Shown: piece by piece, positions 44,470-54,250 of the stretch
Layout of the letters: every line of letters begins with the position of its first letter
Numbering within the stretch: the first letter of the stretch is position 1
Assembly: GCA_011037195.1 (NCBI GenBank)
Contig: JAAEAF010006700.1
Coordinates: forward strand, 1-64,000
Reading direction: 5' to 3'
Source of the DNA: Triatoma infestans
Taxonomy: Eukaryota > Arthropoda > Insecta > Hemiptera > Reduviidae
DNA length: 64,000 nt
Translations under genes and position numbers: made by a program
Notes under the pieces: generated by a model
What the model was told of the DNA's origin: nothing
The model's input: the letters and a program-made list of their open reading frames with translations, nothing else
The model's database searches: none

Positions 44470-44509
44470 TTGAGTTTTAACTATAAATACATTTATAGTT
44501 AAAACTCAA
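44470..44509. repeat. Perfect palindrome, 19-bp arms, 2-bp centre
   Basis: TTGAGTTTTAACTATAAAT, then AC, then its exact reverse complement. It sits where other HINE-like copies read GAGTTTTCACCGGAAATAC, so it looks like a template-switch inversion within that copy. Confidence 0.95.
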
Positions 44510-44574
44510 AGAGGTCCCTAAGTGTTTGTGTAAACAAAATCAATTCAATGCCAAAACAATTCGCAGGATGCTCA

Positions 44575-45235
44575 AACTAACCGTTTCTTCTCTATTCTCT
44601 GAAGTACACTACTCTTTATTTCCAACTTTTCTCTCATTTCTTGGTTAAGTCTTCTTTCTTTTCGCGATACTCTGACAGTTCTTCTGCAGTAATGTATTTC
44701 TGTGGATAGTAATTTCTTCCTTAGATCGACTCCGTAAAGCAATACGCTTTCTAATATGGCCGAATAAATATTCCTTTTTGTGCAGCCTATGTTTCAGCTC
44801 CATAGGGCCGAGTTTAGCATTCCAATCATCTTCCTGGCCATACCTATTCTTCTTTTTATTTCTTTCTCGGAACTTCCATTCTTCTCGATGATTGACTCGA
44901 GGTAGTTGGAAGTTGTCCATCTTCTTTATGAAATTACCATCGATGACGAATGCTTATTCCTGATATACGCTCATGTACTCCGTCTTTTTGAAATTCATTT
45001 TTAGTCCCCAGCTTGAGTATTCTTCTAACAGCTTCCTTACCATATAGTCGGCATCCTCCAGGTCCTGTGCTACCACTACCTGGTCGTCGGCGAATAACAG
45101 GTTGTTAATGTAGTTTTGTCCCATCTTGATGCCCATTTGCTTGCCCTTTTTATTCCATCGTGATAAGGTTGCTTCCAAGAATATTTTGAAAAGCGTGGAG
45201 GACATACAACATCCTTGTAGGAAGGTCTTTGATGA
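44575..45235 (-). pseudogene. Non-LTR reverse-transcriptase fragment
   Basis: Minus strand: CMSSTLFKIFLE near 45170-45205, NNLLFADDQVVVAQDLEDAD near 45060-45115 (catalytic FADD), and WGLKMNFKKTEYM near 44965-45010. Shifted frames then follow to 44645 with MARKMIGMLNSALWS, TKRNIYSAILESVLLYG and RRTVRVSRKER. This is the palm-to-C-terminal order of Jockey/RTE/CR1-type elements. It is broken by frameshifts and lacks the N-terminal domains. It interrupts a HINE-like copy. Confidence 0.8.
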
Positions 45236-45489
45236 TCCGATTTACAGAATATTTTTTGGGGGAATCTTCATGAAGACGACTATAACGATTTTCTTTAAAC
45301 TTGGAATACTAACTGCACAGATACAAACCTATCATTTTTAATTGTAACATTTTTCTGAGAAGTTTGGTTTTAGGGGTCCTGAAGAAGCTGAAGCGTCAAA
45401 ATCCAAATGTATATCTTCAATATTATTGGCTTTTCTTAAATGTAATAATTCTCTATCTGCTTCAGTCAAAAGTTTTTGTGCATTAAACA

Positions 45490-46018
45490 ATGTCAGGCTT
45501 CCAGACTGGACAGCTTCACAGCATTCATCCTTATGGATGAGCTAAGTTGGTTTTCGGTAGTCCAAAATGCTCATCGGGGGTCCGGACAACGCCATTAATG
45601 AGACGTTGCTGTGTTTTTCACGGAGCTCTCTCAGGCATCTGATTGGACATTGTGGTTTAAGGAAACATCTCTACATATTGGGGCTCATATCGGATCCATT
45701 TTGTAGAGTCCGTGAGACAGAGGAGGAAACACCCATCCATCTTATGACTGATTACCTAGATTGTGAGGAAATCAGTTTCAGGATCTTTGGTCGGAATAGG
45801 ATGTCTGTGGAAGAGCTTAGGCTATTTCCGCTTAAGGTTATTGTCCGATTTATTCGGACTGCGGTGAATCTTAGATGGATTAGATCCGGGTCTGGATTTT
45901 TGTTCTAGACCCGGTTTTAGTTGTTTTTCTTGGAGTAGCTATCTGGGCCCAGTAAGGCTTTGGATATCGTAGAGTTTGGTCCCTCCCCACAGACAGATAA
46001 TAATAATATTAATAATGC
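45490..46018 (+). pseudogene. Non-LTR fragment, same family as 34066-35265
   Basis: Plus-strand counterpart of 34080-34640 reversed: MLIGGPDNAINETLLCFSRS, LRHLIGHCGLRKHLYILGL, EEETPIHLMTDYLDCEEISF, RFIRTAVNLRWIRSGSGFLF, an open frame of 113 codons (45567-45908). It ends with a (TAA/AAT) tail at 45998-46018. The zinc-knuckle cysteines are partly lost and the RNase H and polymerase parts are missing. No convincing target duplication. Confidence 0.8.
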
Positions 46019-46160
46019 TGATTTTTGATGTCAGATAATAAAAAATTCTATTTGTTGGTTTTGCCTATATTATTTATATCAGTGTTTAATTTGAATAATC
46101 CTTTTTTCAGTGATGTACTCAAACATCTTTACCCCTCGTTTTCTATTATCAGCTACCAAA

Positions 46161-47106
46161 ATGTCCACACAAAAAAAAATTGTGATTCGCGAGCTTCCGA
46201 GACATTATTGGAAACAAGGTACAAGCATAAAAGACGGCATAAAAGTCGAAGAATTTTGTGCAGTGAAAGAAGAAGATGGTGCACCGAAATATGGCCGCGT
46301 TTCGGTCTCAAAAGTGAGGGTGGGACGTTTAATGGATATGGGGAAAAGTGGAGCCTATAGAAGTTCGTCCTTTGGTTATCAATGATGAGGAATTGTTCGA
46401 ACATATGATGCAGGATCCGTATGCGACCATTCAAGTATTATTTACCCACCAAAATAGGGGCTTCAAGCGCCATGATGTGCCGTCATTTCAGAAAACCAAG
46501 ATCAAATCCTTATGAATTGTCAAGAGCCAAGACAAACAGCGTATAGATATGTGCAAAAATTTGCTCCATAATCCAAAAGGTAGCCAGTTTTGAAAAAATA
46601 ATTGATGACGTAATGAAAAGTAGATATTTTTGAAACATTCTAACAAGCGTAAACATTGGGTATCAAAGACCATATAGCTCAACCAAAGATTTGCCAAAAT
46701 CGTTTAGAGAAAAAAGTCATGCTTTGCATTTAGAGGAACTTTGAAATTTATTTGCATTTTGAGATTGCTTCAGACAGCAAAGCTGTTGACTCGAAACTTT
46801 ATACTGGATAATTAGAGTTTACGAAGTTATTAAAGCAACTAAGTCCTATAAATCAACCGAAATAAAGCTATTGTGCAACATGACGGCGGTTCCGCCCATC
46901 GTTCGTTTTTGACCCAGGTAAAATAACAGAGCTGGAGAGAGTAAGTGATTTGCCTCACCTATAGCACCGATGTTACACCATTTGACTACGTTCTTCTCCG
47001 GTCTATGGCTCATTTTCTCAAAGAACGGCACTTTGAAAATTATGAAGCAGTGCGTTTAGAATGCGATGATTGTATTGCCTCAGAAGCAAAGGAGTTACCA
47101 AATTGA
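46161..47106 (+). pseudogene. Mariner-type transposase relic
   Basis: From ATG at 46161 the decayed frame gives MSTQKKIVIRELPRHYWKQG (helix-turn-helix region). Frame shifts follow, then VINDEELFEHMMQDPYATIQ near 46380-46435 and KQRIDMCKNLLHNPKGSQF near 46520-46580. IVQHDGGSAHRSFLTQ near 46870-46910 is a relic of the HDNARPH block, and YSTDVTPFDYVLLRSMAHFL near 46960-47020 a relic of YSPDLAP.DY. HFENYEAVRLECDD follows. The two aspartates are 102 bp apart, close to the D34D spacing of mariners. Many stops and frameshifts: not functional. The terminal inverted repeats were not identified. Confidence 0.8.
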
Positions 47107-48010
47107 AATGTTTGTGAAAGGAGGATAAAGGGTGGTAGAATTTGAAGAAGGATCTTTTACTTTGAAAACTAAGGTTCAAGTAAGCATTTTTATATTTACT
47201 TTTTTAAAAATAACTTTCCAATTTTCCAATGAAAGGTATGCGTAATTCGATAGCTGATTGGCCAAAGAAATTTAAAACGTGAGAGAATACGGAGAGAATT
47301 TTCTTGAAGATGTTATTTGTTCGTTTTTCCGAATAAAATTTTGGTTTCATTTCAAATTAAATAGGTATGTGTTACTAAAATTTCTATTTCAAAAAAGTCG
47401 GTTGACGAAGGCACAGGAAGTGCTACTTTCCCAAAAGGTTTTATGTATTCCGCACTTTTCTCGGCATTAGCGGGTTTATTTAAATGAAAAATTAATTGAT
47501 TTTGGGTTTATAATCACTCGAAGAAATAAAATCGGGGATGATGTATCCTGATATGAAATATAGTTTTTATAAACTAACCTTGAAGGTCTGTTATCTATTT
47601 AGCAAATAGTTAGTTATTTAGTATAGTTATCAACAAATAGTTAATAACAACGTTCCTGTTAGAGAATTAGGACTGAAAATAAGGCTGAATCTTTAATTAT
47701 TCAGCATGTTTTACCTTCAATAGAATAGTGACTAAATACTACAAGACTCCTTAAGGTTGTACTGGCAACTTTTATTACGGGCGATTAAACATTTTAATCA
47801 TTAAAATTTAACTCTTTATCTCCGGCAAGTGCGCAACTGATGATTAAATAGTTGTAAAACTGGTAGTACTTTTATAGTCAGTGCAAAATGGATTTCATAG
47901 AAGCTGTGTGTATGTTTGTGCCACGTCATCGAGTGCAAACAAAGAAAGGAAAGAAACATACATTTGGGGCCATCCAACGTTTTGGAAGCTTCTTGAGAGC
48001 TTTTATAAAC
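47107..48010. other. Unassigned stretch
   Basis: No recognised domain. The open frame at 47279-47470 is unmatched. The part next to the mariner relic may contain its untranslated end. Confidence 0.4.
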
Positions 48011-48016
48011 AATTTT

Positions 48017-48808
48017 TACTTTTTCTAAAACTGATATTGTAGGAAGTATTGCGATCGTGCCAGATTTTCGAAATTGAGTTTCACCGGAAGTATTAGTTTG
48101 AGATTATACGAAAACAATGTTTTTAGGGAAAGGCCTGTACGGAATATCTCAAAATCCAAAAGTCACCGGAAGCTAAAACATGTTATTCCATTTAGGCAGT
48201 ACTACCGCATCAGACACGAAGAATTCGGATAAAATCCATCAACTGAAAATGCAATATGACTGAATGTTCTTTTCAGTTGTTTGTGATTTCCTCAAAAGCG
48301 GCTCAACGATTTGCTTTAAAGTTGTTACATCAACCACGCACATAATGAGCTACAACTTTAATTTTTAAATATTTCTCCGGAAACATTCATTTAAGCGGAC
48401 TTTTGGGGGAGCGATGGGGTTATGTTTCGCTCTAAAGTGCTATCTTAATTATTACACATCTTAGTTTTAACATCTGAATAATATTAATTAGAATTAAATA
48501 TGTTGTCGAAATTCCGAGTTTAAAGAAAATTGTATGACGGGAAGTGCGTTTTTGCTGAACAGTTTTTCAGTTTTCGCAATTTTTTTCCATTAAAACAACG
48601 ACAGATTTCATTAAATTTGCTATACTAACTGTGTATATAGAGATCTATCACTTTTGCTTGAAACTTTGGAAATTGTAAGTTCCTCCAAGTCTATAATACG
48701 GCAAGCAACTAAATATTTAATAAAAATTAGAAAATTGAAAAATTGTTTTTTTTTTTAGAACTACAAGAATTGCTTTAAGAGAAAGATGTATGAGTGTTTC
48801 ACACCAGA
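48017..48808 (+). mobile_element. HINE-like element, plus, first of three in a row
   Basis: Starts ACTTTTTCTAAAACTG, AGGAAGTATTGCGATCGTGCC, GAAATTGAGTTTCACCGG, TAGGCAGTACTACCGCATC and CAACTGAAAATGC. A sub-repeat (GGCTCAACGATTTGC) follows, then GACGGGAAGTGCG, an extra block, GAGAAAGATGTATGAGTGTTTCACACCAGA and a T-run. Confidence 0.75.
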
Positions 48809-48860
48809 TTTTTTTTTTTTTTTATAGAAAGGAAAAAGTTTTTATCTCAAAGGAAGCATC

Positions 48861-49116
48861 ATTTCTACTTTCTCTAATTGCTATCGTGTTCTCTAAATTT
48901 TCGAAATGCAGTTACCACCGGAAATACATGTTTTGATGTCTCCTCGGGGGAGTACCAAAACAATGTTTTCAGCGAATGGTCTGTATGTGTGGATGAACAA
49001 AAATATTTCAAAATCAAAAAATCGTAAACTTTGTATTCCGTTTAGCCACTAACATCGCATCTTACACGAAGGTTTTGGGCATGAACGGAAGTCTCGTGTG
49101 AGTATTTCACATCAGA
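48861..49116 (+). mobile_element. HINE-like short deletion derivative, second of three
   Basis: Only about 256 bp but with both ends: ACTTTCTCTAATTGC, GAAATGCAGTTACCACCGG, ATGGTCTGTATGTG, then AACGGAAGTC fused to the stem-loop GTGTGAGTATTTCACATC and AGATTTTTT. The next copy begins right after the T-run. Confidence 0.75.
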
Positions 49117-49122
49117 TTTTTT

Positions 49123-50410
49123 ACTTTCCCTTACACCTAGTAAGAGGAAGTATTGTAATCGTGTCAAATTGTACGATATCGAGTTTTCACCAGAAATATC
49201 CGTTTTGAAGTCCCTTCAGTCCAAAAAAGTGGTTTTTAGAAAATGGTCTGTGTGAGGGGAGGGGTTGAACAGCATAGCTCAAAAACGAAAAACCGTAGAA
49301 AGTTCAAACTTGATATTCCGTTTAGGTATCACCATGGGAGCTGACAGTAGGTTATCTGTCAAAATTCCTCAGCCGGAAGTACCACTTTCTTTTGTTTTGT
49401 TGTTGTTTTTACTATTTTGCGATTTTCTTCAAAGTTGTTATATCAACTACACATACTAACAGCTACAACTTTTATTTGAAACATTTCTCCGGGAAAATTC
49501 ATTTATGGGGGTAACTTTTGGGCGACTTTTGTGGGGTTACTGTTTCTTTCTAAAGTGCTATTTCAGTTTATTATACAATTCTATCATCTAAATAATGTTA
49601 ATTAGAATTAAATATGTTGTTGAAATTCCGAGTTTGAAGAAAATCGGATGACCGGAAGTGCGTTTACATTACAACTTAACTAAACGATTTTTTGTTCACT
49701 CTTTCGCGATTTTCTCAAAAATAGCTCCAACGATTTTCTTCAAAGTTGTTATATCAACTACACCTACGAAGAGCTACAACTTTTATTTGAAACATTTCTC
49801 CGGGAAAATTTATTTATGGGGGTACTTTTGGGCGACTTTTGTGGGGTTACTGTTTCTTTCTAAAGTGCTATTTCAGTTTATTATACAATTCTAACGTCTA
49901 AATAATGTTAATTACAATTAAATATGTTGTTGAAATTCCGAGTTTGAAGAAAATCGGATGACCCGAAGTGCGTTTACATTACAACTTAACTAAACGATTT
50001 TGTTTTCACTCTTTCGCGATTTTCTCAAAAATGGCTCCGACGATTTTCTTGAGACTTCCGGTATAAACTACACATACAAAGATGTGCAACTTTTGTTTAA
50101 AACTTTACTCTGGATAAATTCATTTAATGGCAGTTTTAGTGGAGGGGTAGGGTTATGTTTTTCTATATAGTGCTATCATAGTTAATTATACAGTTCTAAC
50201 ATCCGAACAAAATTAATTAGAAATAAATAGATAGCCAAAATTCTGAATTTCGGGAAAATTAGTAAATCGTAGTGCGCTTTTACTGAACTGTTTTGTTTTC
50301 AGTTTTCGAAGAATTTCATTAAATGTGGTTACACTAACTATAAAATTTGTCAGTTCTTATAATTTTGAGAACTGGAGTAAGAAAAAGTTGTGTCAGTGTT
50401 TCATACCAGA
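49123..50410 (+). mobile_element. HINE-like element, longest complete copy, third of three
   Basis: ACTTTCCCTTACACCTAGTAAGAGG hairpin, CGATATCGAGTTTTCACC, GTGTGAGGGG in place of the GT tract, and CAGCCGGAAGTACC. Three sub-repeats follow, of which the first two are an almost exact 310-bp tandem duplication. It then reads AAATCGTAGTGCGC and GGAGTAAGAAAAAGT, then a mutated stem-loop (GTGTCAGTGTTTCATACC) and a T-run. Confidence 0.85.
49431..50040. repeat. Recent 310-bp tandem duplication within the HINE-like copy
   Basis: 49431-49741 and 49742-50040 differ at only a few positions (for example GGGGGTAAC against GGGGGTAC), far less than either differs from the third unit. Confidence 0.9.
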
Positions 50411-51588
50411 CTTTTTTTTTATTTATAGACAGTCCAAATGTTTTGGTTACTTACATAATCGAGTTTCAACTGCAAGTATAATTGTAACGTGAACTTAACA
50501 CATTTTGATAATGATTAAGTAAACAATAAAAAAAATGTTGATTTATAATAAGTAATTTAATAATATTGAGTAAATGTTTTTTGCCTTATTAAAATTGTAA
50601 GCATTAACTAGTCAATATATAATTTAAAAAATTAAAAAAAATAAAGCCTGAAGAACTAAACAAAAGATAAACACAATTAACGGAAGAGAACGTTTACACA
50701 GGGAGGAAGTTAAAAGAAAGGTAACTTATATATTTATAAAAAGTATTATTTTGTTTTCAATTTCTCGTGTGGGAGATAGAATACTAATGGTGTATTTGGT
50801 TACCATTGGCTTCTTAGAATACCACCAGGTGTCACACATATCTTTCTCTATTTATTTCCCCTCCATAACTAGTATATACTGTCATAGTTATCTGGTATTC
50901 CATTCCATTATTACTGTATATTAGCTTCATAATATGCTAAACTTATGTTTGTTAACAGTTCTTCTCTTTCTCACTGTCTCTCTCTATATGTATACAACTG
51001 TATTTATATCAAGACATGACCATCCAGTCATGTTACGCCCCTCATATCCGGGCCTATAACTAGTCCTCTTTATTTTATCAACTTAACCACAGTTACAGAA
51101 AGAAAACTGTAGCATTGAAAACTCTTTCATAAATTTTGTATTCATAAATATAATTTAAATTTATAAACATTGCAGATTGTAAATCTTATAAATAAACAAA
51201 ACAAAAAAATGTATAGAAAATTTATATTCAATAAATTACTCGTATGTGGATTTTCATACAAGGAAGGTCTAACCTTCAAAATTCATTTTCAAGAGGAATA
51301 TCTTGTCTTAAACCTGTTTTCATCTTAAAGGAGTCTGAAAAGCTTCTGAATTTGCTTTGCAAACTATCATCGACTCCTAAGGGGATTATAGCAAATTAAT
51401 TTGTTCAACATCATATTTATTTATCTATACTAGGTATCTTCAATACATTCAGCTCGTATTTTATCATTTATTGTCAGTAACTATTTCACAGCAGCCCACA
51501 GCTGACTATCTTTCGCTTTATTATAAATAAATAAATAAAATAGGATATTATGGGTAATTAATTATCAAGTAAATCTCTTTCAAAAAAA
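50411..51588. other. Unassigned AT-rich stretch
   Basis: No gene or family member recognised in about 1.2 kb. Confidence 0.45.
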
Positions 51589-51589
51589 C

Positions 51590-51870
51590 GTAGTTAAAGT
51601 TACACCGCCCCATTTGTTGGATGTTTCCATTTTTAAAGGAAACAATATGCCCCTTTAAAGACCGAAACATGTGTTTTCCCACTCCGGTACCAACACCCCT
51701 CTTAACCTAGTTAGGTCCTAACAAAAAACATTTTTAAAATCCAGTGTATCAACTAAATTTGCTCTGTGCGTTTGACCAAAAACATCCTGATGATGGGCGA
51801 ACGCCCGAAACGGTTGATGACCACAAAAAGAAGCAGGCTATCACGGAAAATATCCCTGATTATAGCAAAT
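51590..51870 (+). mobile_element. Hammerhead-bearing element, extended copy
   Basis: Reverse-complement counterpart of 61389-61720. Shared blocks are AATATGCCCCTTTAAAGACC/GAAACATGTGTTTTCCCAC near 51645-51680, CAAATTTGCTCTGTGCG at about 51755-51772, the ribozyme, and AGAAGCAGGCTATCACGGAA to CCCTGAT near 51830-51860. The outer CCAGCTCTGCGGAACC end is missing. Confidence 0.7.
51783..51819 (+). ncRNA. Hammerhead ribozyme motif, intact core
   Basis: Stem I CATC (51783-51786) pairs with GATG (51816-51819). The core is CTGATGA (51787-51793) with one unpaired T, stem II GGGC/GCCC with a GAAC loop, and GAA (51807-51809). AC-G-GT makes a tiny stem III ending in the GUU triplet at 51813-51815. All invariant hammerhead positions are present. 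Stem III is as small as known for Penelope-type hammerheads; the one-base extra at stem II is a caveat. Confidence 0.65.
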
Positions 51871-52483
51871 CCCATTGGGACCCTATAAGAGATAGCAAAT
51901 GAAATGATAATTTTTGTCTCCAGTCTCTTTGAATTATAAATTGACTTTAAAAATACCCAAAACTTCTTTCAATAAAATTTGATTTAATACATACTGCCAT
52001 TGGCCATTTCATTGGTTATGTCAACGCTTGGATTTCATACTTAATTTATTGACTTAGAACGACCACCTTGAAGACATATCCATTCTCTTCAACTGCAGAA
52101 GTGAAAGATCCAAAAGTTCTTGGGAAGAAGACCTTATGGAATGTTATAATACTTTATGGGCGAAATGAAGAAACCGTGTTTAGTGCTTGAGTAGTAAGAG
52201 CATTATGAATAATTACAGAGAAGGAGTCAAAGAACTGAAAATCAAGAATATCTATAAGCGAATAATAATACAATCAGAATCACAAGTTGGCATCCCTGTC
52301 ACCAAATTAAAACAGCTGCTTGATTCCATTTCACATAATCACTATTATTCATTCTTCTGTGGCAAATTCTCAAGAAATTTGCGCTTTAGAAGAACAGTGT
52401 TTATTGATACGATTTTTCTTATCTGAAATTGACTACTGCCTAAGCAGTACAGTATAAGTTATATGAATCGTGCGAACTTCTAT
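51871..52483. other. Unassigned stretch
   Basis: The open frame at 52187-52426 (79 codons) has no recognised domain; it precedes a mariner fragment but does not read like mariner sequence. Confidence 0.4.
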
Positions 52484-52690
52484 TAGGCTGGGGGAAGTGC
52501 TGCCACATCCACCTTACAGCCCGGATCTCGCACCTCGAAGTGATTATGTGGCGTCAATGAAGAAGTGAAAACACATGTGCAAAACTGGCTAATACTTCGA
52601 AACGAAAGAATTTTTACCGCTAACTTAAAAAAATTAGTAGAAAAAAGGAATAAAAGTATGAACATATGTGGAGACAAAGTTGAAAAGCAG
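52484..52690 (+). pseudogene. Mariner-type transposase C-terminal fragment
   Basis: EVLPHPPYSPDLAP near 52495-52540 is the diagnostic block around the third catalytic aspartate. After a short deletion and frameshift, EEVKTHVQNWLILRNERIF and NLKKLVEKRNKSMNICGD continue to about 52690. The sequence differs from the relic at 46161-47106, so it is a second mariner lineage. Only the C-terminal quarter survives. Confidence 0.8.
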
Positions 52691-53295
52691 GTAAATTATC
52701 TTAAATTTAACCATTTGTCTCTTTACTTATTGAATAGTTCTCATAGTATTCTTCTTTCGTATAATTTTTCATCTTCCTAAGTGCTCTGTATCTTTTGAAG
52801 TGCAATAACATAATCAAGTGATCTGCTCATTTGTGTCTGTAAATATGTTTCCGACATCAAAAAACAACATCATAAACGGAATAAAATTGAGCATTTGCTT
52901 AGCGCTGCTGAAAAAATTAAGCGAATGAACTTAAGAGGTTAGAACAAGGAGCATAAGCCAATAAGGTTCATATTCGTTAAATGCTTGTGGAATAAAAATG
53001 TTCATACTCATAGTAAGTTGTGTTGCCCTCAAAGACACGAGACTTAATTGCTGTCTCAAGTAGAGTTATTAAATAAGCGCTTAGATTAGAGACTAATTTA
53101 GCTGACATTAGACGGCTGAATTCAGACTTTTGGTTAAGCTGTAAATAAATCCGTGTGAAAAGTTTTCTATAAATAAAAATTTAAATAAATGAATAGAAAG
53201 TTCACTTGTTTACAGCAATTCGGCTGCAGACTTGGCCATAGTGGCCATAGAGTTCAGTTAAATTATAATATTTACAAATTTATGCACACTTATGT
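52691..53295. other. Unassigned stretch
   Basis: No gene recognised. Confidence 0.4.
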
Positions 53296-53299
53296 TTGG

Positions 53300-54250
53300 C
53301 ATTGTCACTTTTCACACAGTAGTTTCCTTTCATCACTACCTTCAGCCGATCAAAATCACTCGATTCTAAAATACTATTCCGCAAATTTTCTTAAATTCAT
53401 GTTCTTAACTGTAGACAGGTTTTCTCGTAATCTTTTCTGTTTCATCTCTTCGTCCATCGTTGGTTATCATTACTTTGACGCGCGTGGTTTCATTTTCTTT
53501 CTGTTAATTTTTTTCCTAAATATAAATAGGATTTTTCTTTTTTCCACTCTTTTCGCTTGGTATCTCTTAATGATAAACCCATAATCAGTCGACTTGTTGA
53601 ACTTACTACCGTTTCTCATTTTATAATTCATTTTGTCAGTGAATTACCAAGCTTCTACGCTATATGCTACTAAACCGACAGTATGAATTGAATATCTTGA
53701 TCATATTCTTCTGGCTATCTCTTCATTTTAGTTGCTATATCCTTTTCTTTTATTTTATTTTAATTTAAAAATCCTTAAGGTGATAATATAAATTTATTTA
53801 ACAAATATTTACAATAAGAGAATAGATGTGTGAAAAATCTCAATCATACAATACATTAAAACAAAAATTAAGTTCAGCCTTTAAAGATTTAATAAAAATA
53901 AATTAAAGAAGTACACAATAAAAAGGAGTTGACATTTCCAATTGAATTGTTTAATACCTGCGATAGATGGATATTATGATTTTTTATATTATCTTCTGGC
54001 CTAAGTACATAAAGTTCTCTACTATTTCTATATATTTTTTTTTTCATCAATTATTAAACATCCAATCAAAACTAATATAAATAACTTTGGTTGTTTTTAA
54101 TGATTTATCCATTTTTTTTTCTTTCTTTCTGTGAACAGTTCCTTAATCATCCTCTTATTTTATTCAAATCTTTCCCTTATTAAAATAACATCGTCTGCAA
54201 ATTTTATTTTATTAAGCCATTCTCCGTGCTAAATTCTAAATTTATGTGGT
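53300..54250 (-). pseudogene. Decayed non-LTR reverse transcriptase
   Basis: Minus strand: NKIKFADDVILI near 54180-54210 (catalytic FADD), MIKELFTERKKKWINH near 54110-54165, and ENFMYLGQ near 53990-54015, the usual E-F-YLG block. A degenerate A/T-rich gap follows, then GLSLRDTKRKE near 53545-53580, the counterpart of the LG-S-RD--R-E block. Numerous stops, frameshifts and an AT-rich insertion near 53750-53900 make it very old. The plus-strand 131-codon frame 53189-53584 is a shadow. Confidence 0.55.

Larger units (their letters stand above)
44424..45400 (+). mobile_element. HINE-like copy split by a reverse-transcriptase fragment
   Basis: Left part 44424-44590: ACTTTCTCTTACTCCTAATATTGCG, TCGAAATTGAGTTTTAAC, AGGTCCCTAAG, GGATGCTCAAACTAAC. 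Right part about 45236-45400: GACGACTATAACGATTTTC, TTAAACTTGGAATACTAACTGC, TCTGAGAAGTTTGG. A 40-bp perfect palindrome (44470-44509) replaces the CACCGGAAATAC block. Confidence 0.6.

Noticed and set aside
45490..46025. ATGTCAG at both sides as a target duplication of the non-LTR fragment
   Set aside because: Only 7 bp, and the right copy is separated from the (TAA)n tail by about 15 bp.
53189..53584. 131-codon plus open frame with hydrophobic C-terminus
   Set aside because: It lies antisense over a decayed reverse transcriptase and is its shadow.
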